Assembly (NCBI GenBank): GCA_012512795.1
Contig: JAAZDL010000133.1
Location: forward strand, 1 to 15,005
Direction of reading: 5' to 3'
DNA: 15,005 nt
DNA from: Mycoplasmatota bacterium
GTDB lineage: Bacteria; Bacillota_I; Bacilli_A; RF39; UBA660
Part shown: positions 1 through 5,689 of the stretch, piece after piece
Layout of the letters: each line of letters begins with the position of its first letter
Position numbering within the stretch: position 1 is the first letter of the stretch
Notes under the pieces: generated by a model
Database searches by the model: none
The model's input: the letters and a program-made list of their open reading frames with translations, nothing else
Told to the model about the DNA's origin: nothing
Program-made: the position numbers and the translations under genes

Positions 1-394
1 TAAGATCTAAATAACGGTATTTAAGTCTTGTTTCTTCACTAGAAGTCTTTGATGTTTTGACTTCAAATGGAAGAGTATTATAAACATCTCCTAAAACTTC
101 TAATGATAATATTTCAACTTCTATTTCACCAGTTTTCATATTTTTATTAATCATACTTTCTTCTCTAGATTTAACTATTCCTAAAACAGTAACTGTTGAT
201 TCTCTATTTAATTTATTATATTTTTCAATATCATTAGATATAAGTTGTACTACACCTGATTCATCTCTTAATGTAATAAATATTAAACCACCTAAATTTC
301 TAACAGACTCTATCCATCCAGCTAGTTTAACTTCTTTATTAATATAACTATTATTAACATCACCACAATAAATATTTCTATATTTATTTTCCAT
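1..394 (-). CDS. aspS: Aspartyl-tRNA synthetase, N-terminal part (runs off the window)
   Basis: Charges tRNA-Asp with aspartate in the cytoplasm. The 131 visible residues hold the N-terminal OB-fold anticodon-binding domain, with the typical stretches KEVKLAGWIESVRNLGGLIF and TLRDESGVVQL. They end at ETRLKYRYLDL, the entry to the class II catalytic core. The family is usually about 580-600 residues, so roughly three quarters lies beyond base 1. The ATG at 394 is preceded by AGGAGG at 399-404, four bases away, which fixes the start. Upstream lie a T-box leader and a strong promoter, so expression should respond to uncharged tRNA. The LAGW...RDLGG-type spacing and the LKYRYLDL block fit AspRS better than AsnRS or LysRS. 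Confidence 0.95.
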   Translation of the reverse strand, partial: MENKYRNIYCGDVNNSYINKEVKLAGWIESVRNLGGLIFITLRDESGVVQLISNDIEKYNKLNRESTVTVLGIVKSREESMINKNMKTGEIEVEILSLEVLGDVYNTLPFEVKTSKTSSEETRLKYRYLDL

Positions 395-403
395 AATTCC
401 TCC

Positions 404-624
404 TAATAAAAAAAATCTATTCGTAAGAGCGTTTTTGTCCGCTGTACCATCTTACTTCATAGATTTACATTTCTATCTTTAATCTTTAACGCAGATATAC
501 GATTTTTACATACTCAGGAATTTGTCACTTTCTTTTTTCACAATTATAACTATTATTAGTTCTCACCAACCACTAACTCTCTATAAAAGAAGTTATAACT
601 ATTACTCTTCCCTCTTCGCTTTAT
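404..624 (-). promoter_or_regulatory. T-box riboswitch leader of aspS
   Basis: On the minus strand the leader carries the T-box element AAGATGGTACAGCGG (453-439), close to the family consensus AGGGTGGNACCGCG. The tRNA acceptor end would pair with its UGG bulge. Stem I shows the conserved distal elements AGAGAGTTAGTG and GGTTGGTG (571-564). Long arms built on GTTATAAC (about 600-591) pair with GTTATAAT (about 551-543). A GAC at 526-524, followed by A, sits on the 3' side of stem I and is the likely Asp specifier codon. The transcription start is inferred to be near 624. The specifier assignment is less certain than the T-box itself. Confidence 0.9.
407..466 (-). terminator. T-box-controlled intrinsic terminator before aspS
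   Basis: In transcript orientation AATCTAT (465-459) pairs with ATAGATT (420-414). Inside this, GTAAGA (455-450) pairs with TCTTAC (428-423) and GCG (442-440) with CGC (431-429). The seven bases of the T-box bulge are left out, and a run of eight T follows the stem. The arm 455-439 is shared with the T-box sequence, so antiterminator and terminator are mutually exclusive, as in characterised T-boxes. Confidence 0.85.
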
Positions 625-630
625 GAGAAG

Positions 631-659
631 ATTATAGTATTTTATTGCTATTTTGTCAA
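631..659 (-). promoter_or_regulatory. Consensus sigma-A promoter of aspS
   Basis: TTGACA (659-654), a 17-base spacer and TATAAT (636-631) match the housekeeping consensus exactly. The -35 box contains the TGA stop codon (658-656) of the upstream 217-aa gene. Transcription would start about seven bases downstream of the -10 and enter the T-box leader. Confidence 0.92.
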
Positions 660-1309
660 TCTTTTTTTACTAGAATTAACTTTTCAACTTCATTTTCGTT
701 AGTAATAGTTGAAAATGAATCTATATCATATATAGGTAATTTATAATTATATTTATCTAATAATGTTTTAATTTTATTCACTTCATAAACTATATTATAT
801 ATATTTTCATCATTTGATGCCTTTTTATTTATAAGTAACCAAGTTGGTAAAGTTAGTCCAATTAAATTAGTTAATAATAATTTATCTTTAACTTGAACTT
901 CATCAACTAAATCAGAGTATCTACATAATTTATCTTTCCCTAGTTTTTCCATTCTTCTAAAACCTTCAAGATCTTTATTAGATATATTTACTGTTTTTGG
1001 AACAACTGCATCTATATTTTTAGAATCAAACATTAAAGATAAATAGTTACGAATATAAACATTATATGAATTATATGTAGGATCATCTTTATGAAAAAGA
1101 TTTCTTTTATCATAATCACACAAAGATATATAGTTAGAACCGGTAAAATTACTTTTACTAAGTTTTCTTTGATTCCTAAGTGAAAGAAGTGCTCCCCGCT
1201 TTAAAACTTTGTTTAGTAAAATAATCGTCTGTCTCGAACTATAATAGTTTTCTAAATATCTATTTTCTTCTACATATGTACTAAGTGCATGTAAATATAC
1301 TTTTTCCAT
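656..1309 (-). CDS. Uncharacterised 217-aa protein, last gene of a hydrolase cassette
   Basis: I do not recognise this protein. It is soluble-looking, lysine/asparagine-rich and has no signal peptide or membrane span. The N-terminal half reads as an early His (LHALS, about residue 7), a helix rich in Tyr/Asn, then ILLNKVLKRGALLS, and later NFTGSNYISLCDYD (about 54-67). A pattern of 'hydrophobic-L-x-x-G-x-L-x-S ... F-x-G-x-x-Y-I-S-L' loosely recalls ADP-ribosyltransferase-fold proteins; that is a guess from pattern only. The ATG at 1309 has AGGGGG eight bases upstream. The gene lies 23 bases after the glucosaminidase gene, probably in one transcript. Its TGA stop lies inside the aspS -35 box, and no terminator follows it before the aspS promoter. 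Confidence 0.75.
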   Translation of the reverse strand: MEKVYLHALSTYVEENRYLENYYSSRQTIILLNKVLKRGALLSLRNQRKLSKSNFTGSNYISLCDYDKRNLFHKDDPTYNSYNVYIRNYLSLMFDSKNIDAVVPKTVNISNKDLEGFRRMEKLGKDKLCRYSDLVDEVQVKDKLLLTNLIGLTLPTWLLINKKASNDENIYNIVYEVNKIKTLLDKYNYKLPIYDIDSFSTITNENEVEKLILVKKD

Positions 1310-1332
1310 TATAGATTCCCCCTAAACTAAAT

Positions 1333-1893
1333 CTATTTTTTTAATTTATTTATATATTTATTTACTTTTTGATACCAAGTTTTATCAGTTGCATACTTAG
1401 GTCCTATTTCTTTAGCTGTAGTTAATCCTTTACTATAATAAGAATTTAATTTATCAATAGCAAATTTAATTCCTATTTCAATAGTATCAAACTTTCTATA
1501 ACTTCCACCATTACATCCTGGATTACCTTTATTCCCTCCTACATTATTACAAACTCTAGTTAAGTAACTACAAGTCCAGTAACAACCTGTTTCTTGTAGC
1601 ATAACAGCAGTTGCTAAATAAGGATCTATTCCTACTTCTAATGAATATTCAGTTATAAATTCTCCTTTACCTTTTAAAGTAGAATTTAAATATTTATTTA
1701 ATTTTTTTATTATATCTTCTTTATGTTCACCATTAAAATAATTTTCTTTTATATAATTATCATATTTTTCTTTAAAATCAGATACTACAGAATCTATATG
1801 TAAATCCATATATTCAAAATCTATAGTTTTACTCTCATTAACATCAGCAAACATTAGCGGTATTAATAGAGCTAGCATTACCAAGTTTTTCAA
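1333..1893 (-). CDS. Secreted glucosaminidase-type peptidoglycan hydrolase
   Basis: This is a probable exported wall hydrolase of the lysozyme-like glucosaminidase (GH73) family. The N-terminus (MKNLVMLALLIPLMFADV) is a short signal-peptide-like segment. The catalytic-type domain spans about residues 72-186: ITEYSLEVGIDPYLATAVML followed by QETG, where E101 is the likely acid. Then come CNNVGGNKG, YRKFDTIEIGIKFAIDKL and a GLTTAKEIGPKYA...TWYQKVNKYI tail as in related hydrolases. Four Cys (104, 108, 115, 127) cluster after the catalytic Glu, unusual for a Firmicute wall enzyme and suggesting disulfides. The start is TTG at 1893, chosen because GAGGTG lies seven bases upstream and the signal peptide begins there. 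It has its own promoter and precedes the 217-aa gene. A transglycosylase-like mechanism is the main alternative. Confidence 0.8.
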   Translation of the reverse strand: MKNLVMLALLIPLMFADVNESKTIDFEYMDLHIDSVVSDFKEKYDNYIKENYFNGEHKEDIIKKLNKYLNSTLKGKGEFITEYSLEVGIDPYLATAVMLQETGCYWTCSYLTRVCNNVGGNKGNPGCNGGSYRKFDTIEIGIKFAIDKLNSYYSKGLTTAKEIGPKYATDKTWYQKVNKYINKLKK

Positions 1894-1914
1894 TATTTTT
1901 CACCTCAAATAAAA

Positions 1915-1947
1915 ACAAGTAATAATCATTATATCATATTTACTTGT
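1915..1947 (-). terminator. Hairpin: terminator of the M23 gene and/or operator around the next promoter
   Basis: ACAAGTAA (1947-1940) and TTACTTGT (1922-1915) are perfect 8-base inverted arms around a 17-base loop, followed by TTTTTATTT. It fits a weak intrinsic terminator for the upstream M23 gene. Because the loop contains the -10 box of the next gene, the repeat could equally be a regulator's binding site. I cannot decide between these from sequence. Confidence 0.6.
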
Positions 1948-1956
1948 CTTGGTCAA
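1928..1956 (-). promoter_or_regulatory. Promoter of the glucosaminidase gene
   Basis: TTGACC (1956-1951), a 17-base spacer ending in TGA, and TATAAT (1933-1928) form a near-consensus promoter with an extended -10 (TGATATAAT). The -10 lies in the loop of the inverted repeat at 1915-1947. Confidence 0.85.
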
Positions 1957-1962
1957 AACTCA

Positions 1963-3039
1963 TTATCTAAGACCAAAGTAGTCTTTCCATGGATCAACAA
2001 CACAATTACTAGGTGAAGAAGGATCTTTTAATTCAACATGCAAATGTGGAGCATCTGAATTACCTGTATTTCCAGTATATCCAATTAACTGACCAGCTTT
2101 TACACTTTCAGTTGCAAGTGTAGTATAAACAGTTCCGTTAGAACAATAAGCTGCTCCACAATTAGAAAAATATGTATTACAAGAATCTGTTATATCACCT
2201 TTTATATTTTTGTTACTTATTACAAAAGAACTAAAATGTCCCATAACTATATTTTCACCAGCATTTCCATTTATTTGTATTTTATTACCATAAGACCATA
2301 GATACTTCTTTCCGTTAACAACACAATATACTTGAGAAAAAATAGCTGTCCCATCAAAAGAAGCATAAACAGAAGTTCCTTCATTAAGCATTAAATCATG
2401 AACAATAGATTGATTTCCATTTTTATAAGTACAATAAGTATTATTTTGAGTACCATAGTACCCACCTGGTGTTTCTTTAAGAGGAGATACATATTTACCT
2501 TTAACAGTAGTATTATTATCATTTGAAGCGTTACCTCCACTATTATTATTTTCTTTCATAGCAGCTTCAATTTCTTGATATACTACTTCTAATCTTGTAG
2601 CATAATCATTATAAGTACTTGTATTATTAATATTACTTATATATGCTTTAGCTTTAGCATAATCAGTATAAGATTTGCTCTCTTCAGCCTTAGATACTAG
2701 TTCTGATGCTCTAGATATATATGCATTTTCTATACCTTCTTTTGTTGCATTATTCATACAAGCAATATAATTATTATTAACATCAGCAACTTTTACAATT
2801 AAATTTATTAAAGAAGGCATTAAAAATATAATTATCGCAGCAATTGCTTTTCTAACAAGCCCAAGTTGAGCTTTTTTTATATCGTCTTCAGATTTTTCAG
2901 TAATAGCTTTAGTCATATCAATCATCCCTATCAAAATAAGTATTAGTGGAATTGATATTTTAATTATTAAAATAACTAGATTAACAATCTTAATTACTGA
3001 TAAAACTTCAGGATTAGAGCATATATCTAAAATAACCAT
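1963..3039 (-). CDS. Two-helix membrane protein fused to M23/LytM peptidase domain
   Basis: This 358-aa protein likely acts at the cell surface. Two hydrophobic helices (about residues 15-40 and 62-87) flank a short charged loop, MTKAITEKSEDDIKKAQ. This layout resembles VirB2/TrbC-type pilin-like proteins, a resemblance seen by eye only. A helical stretch (about 95-162) and an Asn/Gly/Ser-rich linker (163-180) lead to an M23 (LytM) domain (183-355) with GTSVYASFDG, GHFSSF (H268), TGNTGN and the HLH motif (H332, H334). The usual first zinc motif HxxxD reads SIVHD (H214, D215), so the first ligand is missing or displaced. Six Cys lie in the outer domain. I prefer the ATG at 3039 to the GTG at 3048 because AGGTGA sits five bases before the ATG. 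It probably works with the hydrolase encoded downstream. Confidence 0.8.
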   Translation of the reverse strand: MVILDICSNPEVLSVIKIVNLVILIIKISIPLILILIGMIDMTKAITEKSEDDIKKAQLGLVRKAIAAIIIFLMPSLINLIVKVADVNNNYIACMNNATKEGIENAYISRASELVSKAEESKSYTDYAKAKAYISNINNTSTYNDYATRLEVVYQEIEAAMKENNNSGGNASNDNNTTVKGKYVSPLKETPGGYYGTQNNTYCTYKNGNQSIVHDLMLNEGTSVYASFDGTAIFSQVYCVVNGKKYLWSYGNKIQINGNAGENIVMGHFSSFVISNKNIKGDITDSCNTYFSNCGAAYCSNGTVYTTLATESVKAGQLIGYTGNTGNSDAPHLHVELKDPSSPSNCVVDPWKDYFGLR

Positions 3040-3077
3040 ATTTATCACCTAGATTAATTATATAATATATTCTAACA

Positions 3078-3106
3078 ATAAAAAAGAGTAAGCTAAATTT
3101 ACTCTT
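3078..3106 (-). terminator. Intrinsic terminator of gpmA
   Basis: AAGAGTAA (3106-3099) pairs perfectly with TTACTCTT (3091-3084) around a seven-base loop, followed by TTTTTATTG. The gpmA stop codon TAA is the last three bases of the first arm. Confidence 0.88.
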
Positions 3107-3785
3107 CTATAAAATATTTACTTATAATATTTAAATCATTATCAAATTCATAAACATATGGTATTCCAGTTGGAATTTCAACTTTCATTATTTCTTCATC
3201 AGAAATTTTTTCAATATGTTTAATAATAGCTCTAATACTATTTCCATGAGCTACAACTAGTACATTTTTATTATTTTTTAAATATTGAATAATATCAGAA
3301 TTGTAATACTCTATAGTTCTTTTTAAAGTGTTTTTCAAACTTTCAGATAAAGGCAGTTGGTCTTTAGTTAATAATTTGTATTTAATATCATTACCCGGAT
3401 ATCTTTCATCATTAATTTCTAAAGCTGGTGGCTTAACATCATAACTTCTTCTCCATATATGGACTTGTTCATCACCATATTTTTTTCTAGTTTCATCTTT
3501 ATTTAAACCTTGAAGTGCTCCATAATGTCTTTCATTTAATTTCCAACTATATTTTATGTTAAGTTTATAATTCATTTCTTCTAAAGCTAAATTTAAAGTA
3601 TCAGTAGCTCTTTTTAAAACTGAAGTAAAGGCTACATCAAAAATAAAGCCTTTATTTTTCATAGAAATACCAGCATTTCTGGCCTCTTGTTTTCCTTTTT
3701 CAGTAAGTTCAACATCAGTCCAACCTGTAAATCTATTTTCTTTATTCCAAGTACTCTCTCCATGTCTTAATAATACTAAAATCAT
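3099..3785 (-). CDS. gpmA: 2,3-bisphosphoglycerate-dependent phosphoglycerate mutase
   Basis: Interconverts 3- and 2-phosphoglycerate in lower glycolysis. The signature LRHGESTWNKENRFTGWTD places the phosphohistidine at H8. LNERHYGALQG provides the proton donor E85, and VVAHGNSIRAI provides the second catalytic His, H180. YPGNDIKYKLL and TGIPYVYEF are also typical of the cofactor-dependent class. At 228 residues it is the shorter bacterial form (the E. coli enzyme is about 250) and looks complete. The ATG at 3785 follows AAAGGATG. The gene ends on its own terminator, and an extended -10 lies upstream, so it is probably a single-gene unit separate from the HAD gene. Confidence 0.95.
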   Translation of the reverse strand: MILVLLRHGESTWNKENRFTGWTDVELTEKGKQEARNAGISMKNKGFIFDVAFTSVLKRATDTLNLALEEMNYKLNIKYSWKLNERHYGALQGLNKDETRKKYGDEQVHIWRRSYDVKPPALEINDERYPGNDIKYKLLTKDQLPLSESLKNTLKRTIEYYNSDIIQYLKNNKNVLVVAHGNSIRAIIKHIEKISDEEIMKVEIPTGIPYVYEFDNDLNIISKYFIEE

Positions 3786-3805
3786 TTTATCATCCTTTCA
3801 TTTTT

Positions 3806-3814
3806 ATTATATCA
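3806..3814 (-). promoter_or_regulatory. Extended -10 promoter before gpmA
   Basis: TGATATAAT (3814-3806) is a TGn-extended -10 with consensus hexamer, 21 bases before the gpmA start. No good -35 is visible at 17 bases, where the sequence is TTATTT. It lies in the short gap after the HAD gene. Confidence 0.65.
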
Positions 3815-3822
3815 TATTTATT

Positions 3823-4476
3823 TTAATTAAATAAATCTATTACTTCTAATAAATTATTTAGAGTTTTATATGCTAAATTTTGTATTTCTTTACTAGGAAG
3901 TTTTATATCAGGGATCAAAATAACTTTCATTCCAGCTTTAGATGCTGAGATAACTCCATACTCTGAATCTTCAAGAGCAAGTGCGTTTTTCGGATTAACA
4001 TTTAATATCTCACAACTTTTTAAATATATTTCCGGATCAGGCTTAGGTTTACTAACTAAATATCCTCCTATTATAGAATCAAAATATTTTAATGATATAT
4101 TAGCTTCTTTTAATCTTTTTTCTATTTCTTTGTTGCTAGAAGATGAAGCTATGGCAATTTTAATATTTTTTTCATATAAGAATTCTAAAAGTTCGGTGAG
4201 TCCTTTTTTTACTCTTAATCCATTCTTGTTTACATCTTCATTCATAAACATAACATTTAATTCGCGAAATTTATCAGCATCAAAGTTTTCGCCTAATACT
4301 TCTTTTAATTTTGATTTAGTATAGTCTTTTCTTTTACCAACACATTCAACAGCAGTATCAAAAGGAACATTATATCCATACTCTTCATTTGTTTTAATTA
4401 CTGATTCTAACCATAACTTTTCAGTATCAAACATTAAACCATCCATATCAAAAACTACAGCTTTTATTTCTTTCAT
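3823..4476 (-). CDS. HAD-superfamily phosphatase/phosphomutase, beta-phosphoglucomutase-like
   Basis: A cytoplasmic haloacid-dehalogenase-type phosphotransferase. Motif I is VFDMDGLMFDTE, with nucleophile D10 and acid/base D12. A helical cap covers about residues 16-85. Motif II is IAIASSSS (S111), motif III is SKPKPDPEIY (K145), and motif IV is ALALEDSEYGV (E169, D170), which binds magnesium. The LMFDTE start and the KPKPDPEIYL block place it in the PGMB/YcjU-like subgroup, which dephosphorylates small sugar phosphates or interconverts beta-glucose phosphates. The substrate cannot be told from sequence. Length 217 is normal. The ATG at 4476 is nine bases from AGGAG. The gene sits between the tRNA-Gln terminator and gpmA, so it has its own promoter. 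Confidence 0.88.
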   Translation of the reverse strand: MKEIKAVVFDMDGLMFDTEKLWLESVIKTNEEYGYNVPFDTAVECVGKRKDYTKSKLKEVLGENFDADKFRELNVMFMNEDVNKNGLRVKKGLTELLEFLYEKNIKIAIASSSSNKEIEKRLKEANISLKYFDSIIGGYLVSKPKPDPEIYLKSCEILNVNPKNALALEDSEYGVISASKAGMKVILIPDIKLPSKEIQNLAYKTLNNLLEVIDLFN

Positions 4477-4500
4477 ATCTTATAACTCCTGTATTTAGAT

Positions 4501-4509
4501 ATTATAACA
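4501..4509 (-). promoter_or_regulatory. Extended -10 promoter before the HAD gene
   Basis: TGTTATAAT (4509-4501) matches the extended -10, with a weak TTTATA 16 bases upstream. It lies directly after the tRNA terminator T-tract and 24 bases before the HAD start. Confidence 0.6.
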
Positions 4510-4520
4510 TAATTTTATTA

Positions 4521-4548
4521 TATATAAAAAGTCTATTTTATAGACTTT
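4521..4548 (-). terminator. Intrinsic terminator after tRNA-Gln
   Basis: AAAGTCTA (4548-4541) pairs perfectly with TAGACTTT (4535-4528) around the five-base loop TAAAA, followed by TTATATA. It is 14 bases downstream of the tRNA 3' end. Confidence 0.88.
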
Positions 4549-4561
4549 ACTTATATCAATA

Positions 4562-4636
4562 TGGTTGCCTTGATAGGATTCGAACCTATGAATGCTGGAG
4601 TCAGAGTCCAGAGCCTTACCACTTGGCCACAAGGCA
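4562..4636 (-). tRNA. tRNA-Gln, anticodon CUG
   Basis: A complete cloverleaf of 75 nt with encoded CCA. The acceptor stem TGCCTTG pairs with CAAGGCA, the D arm is GCC-AAGTGGTAA-GGC, and the anticodon arm is CTGGA-CTCTGAC-TCCAG. The anticodon CTG is at 4604-4602. The variable loop is CATTC and the T arm ATAGG-TTCGAAT-CCTAT. The first pair is U1-A72 and the discriminator is A73. U1-A72 is a known feature of tRNA-Gln handled by the GluRS/GatCAB transamidation route. CUG reads only CAG, so a UUG isoacceptor must exist elsewhere. It stands alone, with its own promoter and terminator. Confidence 0.96.
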
Positions 4637-4653
4637 ATAATTGTTATATAAAA

Positions 4654-4662
4654 ATTATAACA
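4654..4662 (-). promoter_or_regulatory. Extended -10 promoter of tRNA-Gln
   Basis: TGTTATAAT (4662-4654) is an extended -10 whose start site would fall about ten bases before the mature tRNA 5' end. The -35 region is weak (TTTTAA at 17 bases). Confidence 0.65.
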
Positions 4663-4690
4663 AATAAATTATTGGTTTAAAAGAAAAATT

Positions 4691-5554
4691 CTAATCTCTT
4701 AACAAAACAATTTCTTCATTTTTATAAGATTTTAATATATCTAACCATATTTCATTTTCTACATTTCTAGCTTTTTTAGGATGGATTAAATATCTTACAT
4801 ATAATTCAATATGACTATCTACTACTTTAGTGTAAATAATTGGCTCAAAATTATTAAAATAGATTCTATAATCTAAACTTGCTCCATTTATTTGTCTAAG
4901 CATTTTTTGAGGTATTCTTTTAATAACTTGGTTATTATTAATAATTTTATACAATACTTTTTTAGTTTCAAGTACATCAGCATCTAGTGGAATCTTAATA
5001 GTAATTTCATTCCATATATATTTAAAAGCTTTTACATAATTTTTAAGAGGTAAATTAAATATTACGCTATTAGGTAAATGTATTATTTTACCTGTACTTT
5101 GTTCTCCATTTATTTCATTTGCTATTTCTAATATTTCAAAACTTAAATTAGATATATTAATAACATCACCTTTATCATTACCAATTTCTATTCTATCTTC
5201 TAATTGAAATGGTTTTTTTATTTTTATATAAATCCCTGAGAAAAAATTAAATATAATTTCTCTTAAAGCAATAGTTGCTCCAGCTGAAATAAAACTGATT
5301 AATGTTATTATGTTAGAAAGATGTGTTTCCCATAAGAAAAATGTACTAATCAAAAAGATAATATTAGATAAAATATTTAATTTTTGTTTATACAAAAATC
5401 TATCTCTTGAATCATCATTAATACTCATATAAATTCTAAATATTATTTTAGATATCAATTTAATAATAAAATATATTACAATAGTTAAAAATATCAAAAA
5501 AGTATATTCACTTTTTACAAATGCATCCATAAAATTACTTATTTTTCTTATCAT
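4691..5554 (-). CDS. MscS-family mechanosensitive channel
   Basis: An inner-membrane channel, by family, that releases solutes on hypo-osmotic shock. Hydrophobic helices run from about residues 17-41 and 62-78. The pore-lining third helix follows at about 80-110: ISFISAGATIALREIIFNFF then SGIYIKIKKPFQLEDRIEIG, the standard TM3/beta-domain junction. A cytosolic beta domain contains HLPNSVIFNLPLKNY (the PN-S-x-x...NY motif), and the rest is the alpha/beta vestibule. At 287 residues it matches the small MscS class. The ATG at 5554 is five bases after AAAGGAG. It appears to be a single-gene unit between its own promoter and tRNA-Gln. The pore Ala/Gly pattern is partly changed relative to E. coli MscS, so conductance may differ. 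Confidence 0.88.
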   Translation of the reverse strand: MIRKISNFMDAFVKSEYTFLIFLTIVIYFIIKLISKIIFRIYMSINDDSRDRFLYKQKLNILSNIIFLISTFFLWETHLSNIITLISFISAGATIALREIIFNFFSGIYIKIKKPFQLEDRIEIGNDKGDVINISNLSFEILEIANEINGEQSTGKIIHLPNSVIFNLPLKNYVKAFKYIWNEITIKIPLDADVLETKKVLYKIINNNQVIKRIPQKMLRQINGASLDYRIYFNNFEPIIYTKVVDSHIELYVRYLIHPKKARNVENEIWLDILKSYKNEEIVLLRD

Positions 5555-5576
5555 ATCTTCTCCTTTGGGCTTTGAT

Positions 5577-5585
5577 ATTATATCA
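5577..5585 (-). promoter_or_regulatory. Extended -10 promoter of the MscS gene
   Basis: TGATATAAT (5585-5577) lies 23 bases before the MscS start codon, in an AT-rich gap after the galU terminator. The -35 position (CTTTAA at 17 bases) is weak. Confidence 0.65.
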
Positions 5586-5633
5586 TAAAATAAAAATAAT
5601 TAAAGAAAAAAGAAATATATCATAAAATTTTCA

Positions 5634-5689
5634 CATAAAAAAAGAACATTACTTCTTTATTTGATTTATAAACTCAAGTAATTGTTCTT
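5634..5689 (-). terminator. Intrinsic terminator of galU
   Basis: AAGAAC (5689-5684), one bulged A, and ATTACTT (5682-5676) pair with AAGTAAT (5654-5648) and GTTCTT (5647-5642), followed by a T-run. The 21-base loop holds the last galU codons, and the TAA stop lies in the second arm. Confidence 0.82.

Noticed and set aside
656..3039. Integrated conjugative element or prophage
   Set aside because: No relaxase, VirB4/VirD4, integrase, attachment repeats or phage structural genes are visible; only wall hydrolases hint at it.
3037..3048. GTG at 3048 as the start of the M23 fusion protein
   Set aside because: The GTG lies within the ribosome site AGGTGA that properly spaces the ATG at 3039, so the ATG is preferred.
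4130..4324. Open frame on the plus strand inside the HAD gene
   Set aside because: Antisense to a clear HAD protein; no ribosome site and no recognisable domain.
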